Source: Clavelina lepadiformis
Taxonomy: Eukaryota; Chordata; Ascidiacea; Aplousobranchia; Clavelinidae
DNA: 64,000 nucleotides
Reading direction: 5' to 3'
Assembly: GCF_947623445.1 (NCBI RefSeq)
Contig: NC_135244.1
Location: 8,494,001 to 8,558,000, forward strand
Positions within the stretch are counted from its first letter, which is position 1. Each line of letters starts with the position of its first letter. The notes beneath the pieces were generated by a model. It saw only the letters and a program-made list of their open reading frames with translations. It did no database searches and was not told where the DNA came from. Made by a program: the position numbers and the translations under genes. Of the stretch, positions 1 through 14,068 are shown piece after piece.

Positions 1-3000
1 CGGTCAAGTGATTTCTGCGGAAATGCAAAATGATCAACAACCCACCAACCCACCACCAACAATTTCCAGTCAAAAAATGGCAAAAGGTTACGCAAACTGA
101 CAATCGAATCTTACTTGTTTACATCCGAAAATTTATATCTCGATAAAGGTTCCTTCGGTAATTTCATGTCCAAATACGATTATTATTATTATGTCAAAGT
201 CACGACTAAGCTCATGCAGGGGAGATTATCGTGGGACGATACGATAACCGAGTAGATGGCAAATGGTCGGAAACCGACAGTTGAAATCGTAATCGAATGC
301 GGCATACCGAAATATTGAGAGATCAATCATTGCCTATACAGATTGGCTATAAGCGGCGTGTCATGGCGCATACACCGTAAATACCGCAGGCCCTAAGGTT
401 GAACATCAACGACATGTATTAATTTGGACGCCAAGGCACAGGCCGGATAGAGACAGATAGGCGCGTGATGGATTCATGCGTCAGCTAATTCAATGCGCCC
501 GAGATAGGTATCTGAAGGCGCTATACTGCTGTTTGGACGACAACAGATTAGGCAGCTGTTTGTACGAAATCGAGACCGTCCATTGTCGATCGGCGACCGA
601 CTTCCATAGGGATCTACCGCGGCGACTAACTCGCTGACGAAGCCGAGAAGAAACGTTATCTAAAATTAAAATTTTTCAAAGTCAGTTTACAATAACGTCA
701 CCGATGGTTAACGCAATGAGTCGGGTTCAGATGGGTTCGACTGGGTGGGCCTGGGCATCATAATACCCATTACGAAGTCATGAAAAACAAAAGGCACTGG
801 GTGTTGCTAACTTGGATTCAAAATACCTACGGCTAAACCAATTTAGAGTTATTAGTTACGGAAAAAATTGTTTAAGAAGTTTAACGGGTTGGCGTGAAGA
901 GCCGCGGAGAATTTGCCCAGTTAAACGTGTCTAAATCCCTTAATTTGAAAATCATTAGGGGAAACTCAAGCCGAGTTGTCTAATCGTCGCATTACTGCGT
1001 CACATGTCAAACCGTTTCTAATCTAGAAATTGACAAAAATATGCCTTGAAACTCGAACAGAAAAGTTTGAGGCGTCAGTAAACAACCACAGAAACCGCTA
1101 CGGCCCTGATGGTCAAACGCAACGGAACGACTGGCTTTGTTGATTGTGTAAATAATTTTCCATTGGTCAGAGCACCTGGATAATCATCAAGAGCCAACTG
1201 ATAAGGTATTTTGAACGTTGTGATACGCACAGGCTTAACTTGTTTATTGATGCGGCGATGTATAGGGATTTAGGGTCAAATTTTCCTGCTGGGTGGTCGG
1301 TGCTAAACCAATGTCTTGGCTATTTAACAAAGGAAAAATTTAACCCCTTATATACTTGCGATTGTAGCATGTATTTGAGGGTGCAGTGAAACACTAGAAC
1401 TAAATTAACCAAACAATTTAAAACTCTAAGATTATACATAACGAGAGTAAAAAACCGGAACTTTCCGGAATAAAGTGAATAATTCTAACATGAAATTTAC
1501 CGAAACCGAAAGTTTTATAAAAAATATCATGTCGTACTTTCAAGTAAATTGCAAAGGTTAAACGCATTTCTTGAATGTTTATGTTTGGAATAAATCGTTT
1601 CTTTAATTTTCCTAGGAAAGACTAGTCTGCTAACCTCCATTTTCATTTTTCCCCGGTTTGATTTATTCTCTGCTAGAAGAATTAATTATTTCAATTAAAA
1701 AATTTATTACTAATAATTTTGAGCAGAGCGTAAAAACTTGTGAAGTTGTGAATATTAGTAATACGTCCTGTCATTAAATTAAAGGAGCTATTTCAAAACA
1801 TGATGTTACGGCTTTGACATAAGATAAATGAGTGAAACATTACTAATTAAAACAGAAGGTATAAAAGAAAGTTTTAAAAAGAATCCTCAAAACTGGAAAT
1901 CGAGACACGTAAACAAATGTAACCAATATATTTGTTGAAATGACTATTTTCACACGCCGCTAGCGTTTATTTTACACACTTGACGCACTGAAGCGAATAA
2001 TGTTCGTTTATAATGACGACACCAAACACGATTTCTAATATGTCATAAACTTTCAACGTCTCATTTCGTCCAGGCAAACAAAAACCAAAAATATTTACTT
2101 GTCCTTTCATCCGGTAATTTTTGGCATGTTGTCATGACCGAATTTTTAGACAGGCGCTGAGTAAAAAAACGCCCATAGCGACTCTATGTAGCAAACATTT
2201 TTAATTAAAGAATAAGCAAATTTTTATGCTTGTAAAAACAATTGTGTGTCTAAGGTTTTGTTTATTTCAAAATGTTTTAAAACGTTCATTTTGAGCTGTA
2301 AAGTTACAGTAGGATATTTGTAATTTTTTTTTTGAATTAATGAAGGCAAAAAATTCTAATTGTGGAATTTCCAAACTGTAGCTATGTAATTATAGTACAT
2401 TAAACTTTTTCATTCTTGCATACTAACTTCAGAAATACATTTTAGATATTTGGTGACTAGTGGAATTCACATTGTCTTGTTTTTGATGTTACACTAAAAT
2501 ATACACAAGCGTCCAAACAAAATGTCGAAACCAGGACAACATTCAATGTCTTGCAGCCATTGGTACATGGGATATCAGACAACAAAAGCATTTACTCATT
2601 GACCAGGCTCGCATTTACGATTTCAAGTGGCTTAGAAGCGTCAGCTTGATTTAAAAAGATTGTCTTAGTCTAGTTAACGAAATCACAACATTATACAAAC
2701 GGTTTAATAAGTTCGAGAAAAGTCATGAAGTCTATCAATACTTGTACAAGATGGCCGACAAAAAGTTTAAATTAAGTAGGGCGACAGTGTGCCATATTGC
2801 TTACTTAAAAGAGTCCAGGAATAGAATGGGAGTTACGAAAATAGCACGCTTTGTGGTACCATACCGCGCTTCGACCAGCTACCGGAAATTAAATTATAGG
2901 TCGAGACGGTCAAAAATATCTTAAACGACACCCACCTCAAGATCTGAGCGGTTTTGGTGTTATTTCTACGGCTTTCAATCGCTCTCATTTCTGCATTGAC

Positions 3001-3086
3001 TGTACGCAATCTTGTTTTTTTGGTGTTAGCCCGTTTTAAGTACGGTAAAATTTAAAACGGCCATTGAGAGATACTGCACAACAAAC
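1..3086. other. Non-coding, CpG-rich left flank
   Basis: I recognise no gene here. It lies downstream, on the minus strand, of the last IARS1 exon I can place, so it is probably a long IARS1 intron. I searched it by eye on the minus strand for the next expected IARS1 block (the segment with an NWY-type motif) and did not find it. CG dinucleotides are visibly more frequent than in the 5-12 kb region. A plus-strand open frame at 2742-2924 matches no family I know. Confidence 0.6.
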
Positions 3087-6000
3087 CTGCCATCTCCTGC
3101 TTGACGAATTTAACAAGGCTGTGGGTAAAGGAGAGTATCCATCGATCCATAATGTTTTCAGAAGAGCCAAGGTGGTCTTCACTGTACTCAAAAGTCACTC
3201 CGTCCTCTTTTTCCAATCTGTTAAAAACGGCAGAATGTTTAATCGTGCCCTTATAAACATATGATGCGTAGTTTTGCGAAAATATGACGCTTTTACTGCT
3301 GCTATTTATCGATGTTTATGATACAGAGTGCTTGGCCCGTAATTTAAGTTAAAACGTACAAGCCAAATATTCAGACTACAGGGAGTTAAAATAAGACCAC
3401 TTAAAATTTCAAATATATTTTCATATATGTAGACAGCACTGGTATGTTACGACATCACAAAAAGACTTTAAAGGTGCCCGGGTTAAATAAATACTTTAAT
3501 CTTAGTAAATTTTACAACCATAAAAAACCTGATGATGTTTTGTATAAGAAAGCGGTAAGCATTGTACCAGGGCAGAAAAACATCTTTCAGAACATCTCGA
3601 ACACCGGCCTCCTACACATAAGTATGGTTTGAACAACTCGTTAATAGAAACTGGTACGCGGGTAGGTACACGAATTATTTAGCCAGCCTATACGTTAATT
3701 TGCACCAGTAAAAAGTTCATCCATACATTGAGTGATAGAAACACAGTTAATATTAGTGTATGTATTTTCGAGTAACGTAACAGTTTTTTATTAATAAATA
3801 CATAAGAAAAACAAAGTTCGGCTAGGTGATTGACCTGGAACCTGAGGTTCTCTGCGCGCACAACTGGGGAGTTGATGAGATATAAGCGCAAGGCATCTGA
3901 TCCGTAGGAATTTATAACCAAACCCGGGTCAGGATAGTTCTTCTTTCTCTTGCTCATCTTGTGACCATCACTACAAAGCATACAAGGCAAAAGTGAGAAA
4001 TCAAAAACGTCATGTTTCGTCACTCTCCAAGGTATGTTGCACGAACGATGTAAATTGTTCAAAAGATGACTAGTAGACAAGGGCTGGTCAAAAAATTGTT
4101 GTTGTGAATACAGTTGCGATAACACGCTATACAGTACAGTACGTACGCTTTAAAGAAAGCGTCGCAAGCAATTTTGTACCATATCTATTAATTATAATTA
4201 TAGTAAGCAACAATGAAATACCTGGCTAGCACTAGTCCGTTCACAATGAGGTTTTTGAAAGGCGGCTTGCCGAACAATGCAGTTGATAGGACGAGCAGTG
4301 TGTAGAACCAACCTCGAGTTTGGTCAACACCTTCTGCAATGAAATCCGCCGGAAAACAATCTTCGAATTCTTTCTTATTCTGCATAAAAGACACGAGTAA
4401 GAATCAAAAATACCAAAGAATAAACCTAATCACTGTACCCATGCAAGCAACAGTTCATGTAAGTTGAAAAGCCGACGATAAGTGTAACTGGACAATAAAA
4501 TTTCTTTCGGAAATCGGGAAATCTTTGAAGCGCATAACTCGTATTTTCACTCACAGTGATAGTCTATTTACCTCGAATGGATAATGCATTTGAGCATAAG
4601 GCATGGAGCCACTCTCGAACCAACAATCAAACACTTCAGGGATCCGCCGAAGAACCCCTTTTCCCATACGAGATGGAAGAGTTATTTGATCCACGCTACA
4701 AGAGTTATCCTTACGTCAATAGTAAAACAACTAACGCATATCTGAGTTGTACTAATATACATTACAGATAGTGTACATGACTTTCGCACATGTACTATGT
4801 TTTAACAAACATGAAGACGACTGTTAAGTTCCAGTTTGATGAATAGAAGGTATGAAATCGAGTACACACTTTTCTCGGTGAAGGTCGGTAACAGTTATTC
4901 CACTTAGTTCAAAAAGCTCTTGAACAGACCCCACACAAACGATTTCTTCAAAATCTTCACTCGCCCAGATCGGGATGGGGGTTCCCCAATAACGGTTTCT
5001 GGATATGGCCCAATCGTGGGCATCACGTAACCAATTGGCGAAGCGTTTTTCCCTCACCCATGCAGGCACCCTTTCAAACAATTTTCTATTACGGTGAGTT
5101 ATGACATTAAATTAAACCGCCAGAAAATAGTGGTAATAGATAATGAAAGCAAACAGTGTTTCCTATTATATTATGAGTGAGGAGAGTATAAAGTCCAAAA
5201 ACTTCCCAGAAATATTTAAGATTAAAAGATTGACACATTTTCTAAAGTAGTTGGAAAAAGTTATTAGTTTCAGGTGCATTTTCAAAGTCTACCCAGAGAT
5301 AATAAAAAAGTTCTAGCTTTAAAATTGGTACAACATATCAATTTTTGATATAAATCAGTGACATCTCCCAGTTCAAAAAATTGTCTCTAAATTGATGCTA
5401 AACACCACGTTACCAAATATTCATCTAGGCTAGTGACAAGTAAAAGTAGTCGTAGGCAAGCTAAACAAACTTTTTTGACTGGCAACACTGATACCATCAA
5501 ACTCCATTACCGTCCAATGCCATTACCACTATTTACAACACTAACATGTGTTACAGCAAATTAAGAAAATGTTTATCGCTTCAGCAGAGAAATTTAAGCA
5601 AAGAAAAAGTCTGCAGGAAACTATAAACATCAAAACTTTTTATGATTTAAGTTGAAAAATATTGCGTATAAAACAGAAAAGCTTCCAGGAAACACAAGTT
5701 TGTTGACTGAATAGAATTCCTCACCAATAACAAAGTGAGTTGTTTTCCAGCAGTTTTTTACTCATTTGCTCAACTCTCACAAACCAGCTTGGAACTGCCT
5801 TGTATATGAGAGGTGTTTCAGATCTCCAGCAAAACGGGTAGTTATGTTTGGTGGTGCTCTGATGGACCAATCTTCCAGCTTGCTTTAGATGTTTGCAGAT
5901 AGATTTATCAGCATCCTACATATACATGTGGTTTGAAATACTCTGCTACCAAAAACATGATCGATGTGATTGTAGCAATAGAAGTATTTAGCTACCTTCA

Positions 6001-9000
6001 CATACTGTCCGGCAAAGTCAGTCACTTCTTCTGTGAATTGTCCACTTGCATCAACTGGACAAATTGGGTCACCATCCTTTTCGAACACACCATTGCTCAA
6101 ACAGACACGATAATCATCCTGCCATTAAAAATTTCGAATAAGCATCAAGATTGTGAAGGTGCATGAATAGTTGTAAAATGAATGCAAACTGAAAAAATAA
6201 CTTACAGCTCCAAAGAATGGAGCTTGATGAACCACTCCTGTTCCACTGTCATCGGTTACGTAGTTGTCACACAGGATACGAAAAGCACCATGCGCTTTCA
6301 TCTAATAAGAGAAGAATGACACTTTAGAAATGATTTCGATTTCAAAACAATATGACTGAGTTATGGTTTGCTCTTATGGTGATATGATATAGAGGATTTG
6401 CATATATTTAAACAACTTCCCACTTTACGTCACAAATAGTGTTATCAAACTTTAAAGTGAGGATCAAGTGTTAAAATAAGTTAGCCGTAAATGATAAAAT
6501 AAGGAGGTATATAATAAGGAATAAATTTTCAATACCACCTGGTGGACTGCTAGTTAAGCAGTTGTTGCAGAAAATTTATCATAAATTTGACACTGATCAT
6601 GACTGAAGTAAATCAATTGCGACAACACAATGTGAAATTAACATAACGGCTTGACCTGTAGCAGTACCCGTATTAATTGACAGTACACTAGCTAACACAT
6701 TTTTGATGAAATACAACTTCGCATGAAAGTGGTTAATAGCAGGTGATCTTTATTTTCATCATAAAAATGTCAGTTGGTGGTACACGTACTAATGAAGCAT
6801 CCGTGTCTTTACAAAGATTACTGACACCAGAAGAGGCTAACATCAACAGCCAAGACTGAGCTCATTGCGCTGTAGCTTAGCATCTACCTCAACCAATATA
6901 AATAACATAAATTGTGAGTATAGTTTAAGTTTAACTAACGTAAGATATTCTGTTCTGCACTTACATACTGTACCTATAAGCTATACTTCTTTCTTGTCTT
7001 TTACATGATAAGTTGTATTCATACTTGATCCAAACGACAGTGTCATGCATATGGTTTTCACAAGGTGATGTCATAATTGTAACCACGCATGTCATAACTA
7101 GCAGCAAATTAGCATTTTTGGAACACTTTTTTGGTAATACAGTAGAACCCGCTTAACATGACCTCGAATAATATGACCATTTTGGTACGGTTCCAAATTT
7201 TGCCATATAAAGTTCTCTGTTTACTATGACCAGTCTTTGAATATTATGACCACTTTTTCCATCTTTTTCAGGTTTTTTTTTATCAATTCTTTGTGTCAAT
7301 TATGCAACTTGCCCCTATCTTTGATATTTATAAGTGTTGAAATGAAAATAAGATCAAATCAGCAACTCAAGCAAAACCATCAAATTTGCCAAATAAGTAA
7401 CATTTAAATGAAGATATCATTACTGAAACATTTGAAATAGCATTTCATTCAGATACATACTTGTGCAAAATAAGGAAAGAGAGGTTTGTAAGACCTTCCA
7501 AACAGTGTTTCCCCCAGAAACTTATCCAAAACAACATATTCATCCTCCTTTTTGTAAAGAGCACTCAACCGTGCTTCCATTAAAATATATGTATTCCCAT
7601 TTGCAACATCATTTACCTTGAAAAATGTTACAAATGTTATTTTTCCACAACAAAATTGCTTTAAAGTTTAAACATTAAATCTGTATTAGCAATATTTAGT
7701 ATCACACAAACAACCGTTTTGCAAATTAAAAATTGCATTTGCTATGACATAATAATAATAATAATAATAGGAAAATATTTTGTGCTCTATTGCCAATTAA
7801 TTTCACAAATGCTATAAAAAATAAAGACAAAAAGGCTAAACCTACAAAAAGCGCTCTGAGAGTGCACAACTTTGCCAAGGAGGCTCTGCATATGTTATTT
7901 TCCTTATCAAAAGAAAAATACATAAAATATCTGAGTGGTAGAACATATTTTAGCTCTTGGCACAAGCCAACCTAAACATCTCATCCAGATCCATTTACAA
8001 GGTTTTGAAATAAACAGTTAATAAGCAAATAAGCTTCCATTACTGAAAGTGTAAGTCAGCCCTAGTGTGACTGTAAATCGCTTTTCTATGGCGGCAACGA
8101 GCTGGCCAACTACAACTGAAAAATGCTCATTGACTAGCGTTTGAAGAATTACAAAAGTAACTTTATTTTAAGTTTTATTTTTCTGGTACCAGGTCCTACC
8201 TGATATCAGTCTCTGATTATGATTTCTTATAGAAAGTCTAGGGATACATGACACAACTGAAGGAACTAAATATCCCCACACATGTTGCTAAGTCCACAAC
8301 AACCCCATAACAATCCAAACTCTGTTACATAAATCCCGAATTTGTTGGTCCAATTTTTAGTTTTATTTAATACTAATGCCCAAACTAACCCAAGTTCTCT
8401 AGTTCTCAAAATTATCAGACTTATCAACCAATTTTGAATGTGCTTTTTCTTGTGTCGTGGGATCATTTTGGTGTAGTAGATGTATGTTCTCAATTTTTCA
8501 TCCAAATTCAATCACAACCTTTTGAATTAAACTATCAAAAACTGTTGCCATGATAAGGTATCCTTAAAAGTCCAGAACCGAGACTGTTATTTTGATCACA
8601 CCCAAAATGTAAAGGATTGTTCCTTAAACCATTTCCAAAATATTTTGAAATTTCCATCCAGATTCACCCAAAATTTTTAAATTAAAAAGTTCAAAAAAAC
8701 AAACAACAGCTTAAGAAATTTCGATTAAACATAACTTCTTTGACGTAAAGTAACAATTGTGATAAAATTAGAAAAATTTTACCAGTACTAAAAATGGAAA
8801 GAACATAATAACTCACCTTAACATAAGACATTTTAGGATTTACACAGAGTGCTAAATTGCTGGGCAAGGTCCACGGGGTTGTTGTCCATGCAATCATCTT
8901 CACATTCTCATCCTCATCAAGTGGAAAGTTTACAATAACAGCTGGATCCACTGTATCTTTGTAATTCTAAACAGAGCAAGATAAGGCATTGTTTCAGGAT

Positions 9001-12000
9001 TACAAGCAGAGACAGCATGTGCAGTAAGAAAACTGTGCTTAATAAATCCAATTAATTTTAAGCCATAAATATATAAAAGTATAAATAAGAAGATTATAAC
9101 TAAAGCTGGTTAAAATATTAAGAATTGTTGTAAGGCAAATATTTCAATTTGAGATCATCAAAATCGAAATAATATTTAGATAACTTTGTCACTTTTCATG
9201 CAAGTCAAGTAATTTAAACGTAAATGTGTGAACCACAAAATAAATTTAGTTTAGTTTTCACTGACAAATTAAGTACCTGATTTGCCTCAAAGTTTGACAA
9301 AGGCGTGTTGCATCCAGTTGAAAATGGCATGACTTTGAAGCCACGATACACAAGACCTTTATCATAAAGCTGCTTGAACACCCACCATATTGATTCCATA
9401 AACCATGGATAAAGAGTTTTATAATCATTTTTGAAGTCAATCCATCGTCCCAAACGCTTCGTTATTACCTAACAAACATTACCAGGTAATAATACTGCTA
9501 CGGAAGCAATAGATGTGCAGGTATATATTGCATGAAAAAAAGTACTTGAACAATATTTTGATAAAATCAACGCAACAACTTAAAAATGCTTTGGCAATTT
9601 TGCATTAATCAGAAATATGCAAACCATAAACACACCTTAATGTTAACTTTGCAGCAAACTTTATTAAACCTAACTGATACATTAAAATAAAAATTTTATT
9701 GTCACCAAAACTGATGAAGTGATCAGGTATAACAGTATACTGTACTGAGTATAGATGATTTTACTTTGGTTAACAGCAGTGGTTATCAATCGCTGTGCCA
9801 TCAGTACATTTCAAAGTTTTACAAGAGGTTGAAAAAAGTCTTTGTGATGGAAGGCAAAATGATTTAAAATTGTTTTCTAGGATGCAAATAAATTCTATTC
9901 ACATTTTATCATCTTTGGAAGGTAATCAAATTAAAGGTGTAACCACATTATTATGATGTATAATGTAAAAACAAAAAAAAAAGATTTCTATCCGATGTTT
10001 TTTGAACCATATAATGTGAGTTGCATTAGAGTAGGGTAAACCATTTTGTGTGCCAGGCACCAAAAAGGCTGAGAACCATTGACTTAGAACCAGTATCTGT
10101 ATGACTTACCGTCAGTAAACTTACATGCATAATGCATGTACAAAGTTTTAAATCAAAATTTAAGTTTAGTTTTCCAGTTTAATATATTTTAAATAGGTAT
10201 CACGATATTTAAATTTAACATGTTTAGTAAATTTCGTAATATTTATATACTACTTTTTATTAAATTTACATGTGACCTCTAAATTTCTGTCTCACTGATG
10301 TGACTGATGTCATATAGAATCACAACTATCCAGCGCATTACATGCAGATACTCTGCTACAATTTTATATATATGTGCGATTTACTTTGAATCTGTCAGGC
10401 ACAAACCGAAAAGGCTTTTTTAATAATGGCAAGATCTAGAGAAGCCAAACTGTCTCAGAAAGCAGAACCCAACAAAGTCGATCCCTGGCCGATAACACAA
10501 TCCTTTAAGGTTATATTAGACTCAGTAGAGTCACAGAACGCATGGCAGCAACAATAAAAGTAGTTCAGAATTTATTGAAGTTCTAAAATTTTTATATATT
10601 TGAAAAAGGTGCAGTTAATTTTAACAATTGAAACATTTGTACTCGTAGTTTAATCATTTCTGTGTTTGTCCCACCTTATTTATCACTTGTGTGTTTGGGC
10701 CTGAGCGTCTGTTATCCTTTCGCACTACCTGTGATACAACTTTATCATGATTTCCATGGATGACATATTTCTCTTGTTTCACTTTGTCATTTATATATTG
10801 CATTTCGTGTATTTAGCTGTTTATATTCTGAGAAAGGATCAGTGTTTGGTCCAAAACATGTTAGAAGTTAAGAAAATATGAAGTGTGTTGCATTTGTTGT
10901 AATGGTTGCAACTATTTGATACATATTTTGTGTTTACGGCAGGGGTTCCCAACCTTTTTATGTTCTCGTACCACTTAGCCACCACGGATTGTCAACACGT
11001 ACCACTATTTTCAAAACAACTAATTTCATCCAATATTTGCACAGCAGCATTGTATTAATAACAATGACAGCAGGGAGCAAGATCGACAGAAGTGGCTTAC
11101 TGAGTGCAGAGAATTTAGTACGGAAAGAAATAAAAGTGTTGTTCGCATATTTTAGCAACTCAAAATTAAATTGTTATACTACTATACTGTATATCGCATG
11201 CAACGGAGAGCTGCTCGCGTACCACCTGAAAAGCTCCCGCGTACCACTAGTGGTACGCGTACCACCGGTTGGGAACCCCTGGTTTACGGTTATATACAAC
11301 AATAAGAGAAAAAAAAAAATTGCAATGATAAGCGAGAAAATTGGGAATGGCAACAGAGTGTAAGAAATGTTTTATGAAATTTGCATCAAACTTTGGTCAA
11401 AACTTTGAATGGGTGTTTCAGTGTTGGCATGGAAATAACATAACATAATGTAATAAAGTCCTTTTCATTTTTTATCGATGACATCACATGAAAACAGGAT
11501 AGTCATTTTAGCTTAACAGGGCATAACAGAAATGGCTTGCGGCCCAAAGGGTGTTTTTTTTATAAAATTGTTATAATGTTAATATTTTCTTTTGGAAGTG
11601 GTAGTATAATTAAAGAGTGTATGTAACTTAATTGGTATAATCAAATGCTTTATAAAAAAAAACATTTCAATGTGCCCCAATCACAGCATCATCAACTTAT
11701 TGCAATAGCACAAAGAAAGTTTCAAAGTAATTAAAATGGAAATAAAATCATGCATGAGATTAATATTCATTCTTATATTTTACAGCTATTTTTAAGTGAA
11801 AATTTTGGTTATTAATTTCCATAGCTTTGAAATATCACTCACGTTATGCAGGCTTAATTAAATTTAGATTTCATAAATACATAAAAAATACACTTGAAAC
11901 GCATATATATCATATTGTATTTGCTAATTAAAAACATTTTTAGATGCTTACATTATAAATTTTATAGGGAATATACATATTTTAAGTAGGCCTAGTAGAT

Positions 12001-12724
12001 TTAAAACACAGGTTTGGTAATTAAAATGATTCCTTTGCAAAACTATTTAAGACCCAGAAAATACTTTCACATACCTCCCATTCAGCAGAATATCTCATTA
12101 CAATAGATCTGCATTGCCTGTTGTACTCAGCAATCCCCATTTTGGCAACATCTTCAGGTCCCTTTATGCCCAAGGTTTTATCAATTTCATACTCCTTCAA
12201 AAACACAAGTAAAAATGTGGGTACTGCTTTATCCAAAAAAAGCACGAGTAAGAGAACAAATGAGAATAGCCTACATATATTTCAAATAAAATAAAGCATC
12301 ATACCACAGGCAAACCATGGCAATCCCAACCAAATCGTCGTTCGACATAGAATCCACTTTGATGAGCGAAACGTGTCACAATATCTTTGATTGTTCCCGC
12401 CAGTATGTGTCCATAATGAGGAAGGCCAGTTGCAAAAGGTGGTCCATCATAAAATGCATACCTACAAATTAACAAAAGAATTGTTGTTTGTCATAAAAGT
12501 TTGATATTATTTATCAGAATTATGTGCTAATAATTAACTATAAAAACTTAATATTAGGGTTATAGCCAGAAATGACAGAATGAACATCAATCACTACTGT
12601 AAGACCTTGGTTTGCTTTTAGATTGTTTTAAACAAGTTTGAAAAGCATCCAATTTGTTCCAAAGTTCAAGTATCTTTTCTTCTTCTTCTGGGAAGTTAAA
12701 CCTTTCTGCTACAGCTTCAACCAT
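3087..12724 (-). CDS. IARS1: Isoleucyl-tRNA synthetase, cytoplasmic (5' part, 15 exons)
   Basis: A class Ia synthetase that charges tRNA-Ile in the cytosol. Minus-strand exons, in order: 12606-12724, 12305-12461, 12075-12194, 9277-9468, 8817-8966, 7461-7616, 6206-6301, 5996-6118, 5725-5915, 4870-5070, 4572-4695, 4222-4379, 3835-3970, 3529-3611, 3087-3217. All joins keep frame and use GT-AG sites, giving 712 codons. The start is [19 protein letters not shown], as in the animal cytosolic enzyme. The HIGH motif reads HYGH at residues 55-58. The [11 protein letters not shown] editing-domain block, the [12 protein letters not shown] block and the KMSKR loop (600-604) are all present. The final placed exons give [13 protein letters not shown] and DRWILSF. 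The C-terminal ~550 residues (rest of the anticodon-binding region and C-terminal domains) are not in the window. The donor of the 3529-3611 exon, GTTTTT, is weak. Identity is secure; exon edges are by eye. Confidence 0.95.
7140..7270. mobile_element. Tigger/pogo-type element end in IARS1 intron
   Basis: After a TA dinucleotide (7138-7139) the sequence starts CAGTAGAACCCGCTTAACAT and then repeats a short ATATGACC motif several times. This resembles the terminal inverted repeat and subterminal repeats of pogo/Tigger MITEs. No matching opposite end was found downstream, so this is a truncated or heavily decayed copy. Confidence 0.45.
7747..7769. repeat. ATA trinucleotide microsatellite
   Basis: About six to seven ATA units in an IARS1 intron. 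Confidence 0.85.
10940..11281. mobile_element. hAT MITE, 342 bp, with 8-bp target duplication
   Basis: Perfect 15-bp terminal inverted repeats, CAGGGGTTCCCAACC and GGTTGGGAACCCCTG, bound the element. GTTTACGG is duplicated exactly at 10932-10939 and 11282-11289. The 8-bp duplication plus CAGGGG ends are hallmarks of hAT elements. A nested palindrome around GTACCACTAGTGGTAC lies inside the right end. There is no transposase, so it is non-autonomous. It sits in the long IARS1 intron between exons 3 and 4. Confidence 0.92.
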
Positions 12725-12764
12725 ATTTTAGCCACAATTTAAAGACTACACTAGGTTTTGAGCT

Positions 12765-12774
12765 TCTAAATTAA
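12765..12774 (-). promoter_or_regulatory. 3' splice-site-like sequence before IARS1 ATG
   Basis: On the minus strand a T-rich run ends in TTTAG at 12766-12768. The first base after the AG is 12765, which leaves 41 nt before the ATG. It could be a spliced-leader acceptor or the end of a 5' UTR intron. Confidence 0.45.
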
Positions 12775-12964
12775 AAAACAATGATATCTGTGAATGAAAC
12801 TCGAAATTGAGAATTAAATTTTTATGCAATTATCAAATTTTTTAGTTGAGTGACTATTTCACCTGCGTCTGTTCATCAAAGTTACAGAATCACAATACGG
12901 TGACTGGCAGATTTTCGCTTAATGGGTTTATTATTCTTGTTTTATATGATGAGAAGAATGCATT

Positions 12965-13031
12965 GCGGTGGAGTAGTGGTTAACGTTGGGGCTAGTATGC
13001 TAGAGGTCTTGGGTTTGATTCTTGCCATCGT
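12965..13031 (+). repeat. tRNA-like SINE head
   Basis: The sequence has an A-box-like TAGTGGTTAACG and a B-box-like GGTTTGATTC. The first seven bases (GCGGTGG) can pair with the last seven (CCATCGT) if G-T pairs are allowed. It is only 67 nt, and its T stem relies on wobble pairs plus one mismatch. I read it as a tRNA-derived SINE or tRNA pseudogene rather than a working tRNA. Confidence 0.55.
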
Positions 13032-13896
13032 TTTATTTGTTTCTCTTTTGTTCAATTTTATTTCTAATTTAATTTAGGCCTAGTCATGAGAGGTGAGAGT
13101 TTGGGTTGGAGAAGACTAGTTTTAAATTAATTTAAACTTTGGAAAAAATGTCATTTTTAGATGAAAAAGAGCGTTTATTTCAATTCGCAGGCTACTTTAG
13201 TAATTTAATCATGCGAAGTGAGAGTTTGGGTCTGCCAGTGAACTAGATGCTGCCACTTCTTTTGGCCTAGCCTAGCAATTATATAAATACTTCTCGATAG
13301 CCAATATTTGATATTATACGAGGTTATTGGAATGTTTGGGAAAACTGATGCAACAACGCGCTGAAGCAGTATCCAGGTTTCAGATAGTTTCTGTTGGAAC
13401 CCGAGTTGAACTTCATGGATTTCTAACGCTTTATCTTGTAACATCTAGCCTTCCCTGACTGCCTTATAAGTTAGTCGGGTCTTGTCAGTCACTCAGTAGA
13501 TACTAACCCCAAAGACATATAGTGATATCCTAGATAGGTCTATACCCCTATGGTTATGGTCTATATAGTTATGAAATAAATACAATGAAAGCACTATAAC
13601 TAGCCTGCACTAGCGTATAGCGGATGATGAAAAGCAATCATACTATTACATCACCCCGAAACTCGTAAAAAGAAACTTTATTGGTTGTATCCAAACGTTC
13701 AATATTGACTTTTACAGAACCGAAATTAAATGAAGACAGTGAGCTTTTGCTGAGATCTGAATAACGCCAGTCGCGACGTAACATGTGTGAAGTCTGCTAT
13801 TCGCTGAAGCGGAACTTTTAAAGATACCTATGGTCTTGTGGCACTGCGCTTGGCGGGAATGCACCTACGTTGTGTTAATGCTTGCTTACCTGTCAC

Positions 13897-14068
13897 TGTA
13901 TTGTTTATTTATTTTTCGCCATAAACTGTGCGGAGCGGAAGTTAGGATGCTAACCGTTGTAGTTATAGCACAATAAAACACATGCTCACGAACAATTAAC
14001 TAGCAGGAAAAACTGGCAAAGCCCAAGGGCTTAAAATTTGGGAGATAGCAATAATAGAATTGTGCTAC
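13897..14068 (+). repeat. Dispersed repeat, plus copy
   Basis: About 170 bp that reappears reverse-complemented at 29479-29635. Shared blocks include TTTTTCGCCAT, AACTGTGCGGAG, GCTAA.CGTTGTAGTTATA and GGCAAAGCCCAAGGGCTTAA. It probably belongs to an interspersed element family. Confidence 0.7.

Noticed and set aside
2742..2924. Small plus-strand gene
   Set aside because: Basic 60-aa frame with no recognised domain, in an IARS1 intron or flank; no splice or promoter support.
10989..11363. 124-aa plus-strand protein
   Set aside because: Most of it lies within the hAT MITE 10940-11281 and simply reads through its right terminal repeat.
12965..13031. Functional tRNA gene
   Set aside because: Seven acceptor pairs can form but only with wobble. 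The T stem depends on wobble pairs and has a mismatch, length is 67 nt, and similar SINE-like heads occur elsewhere in the window.
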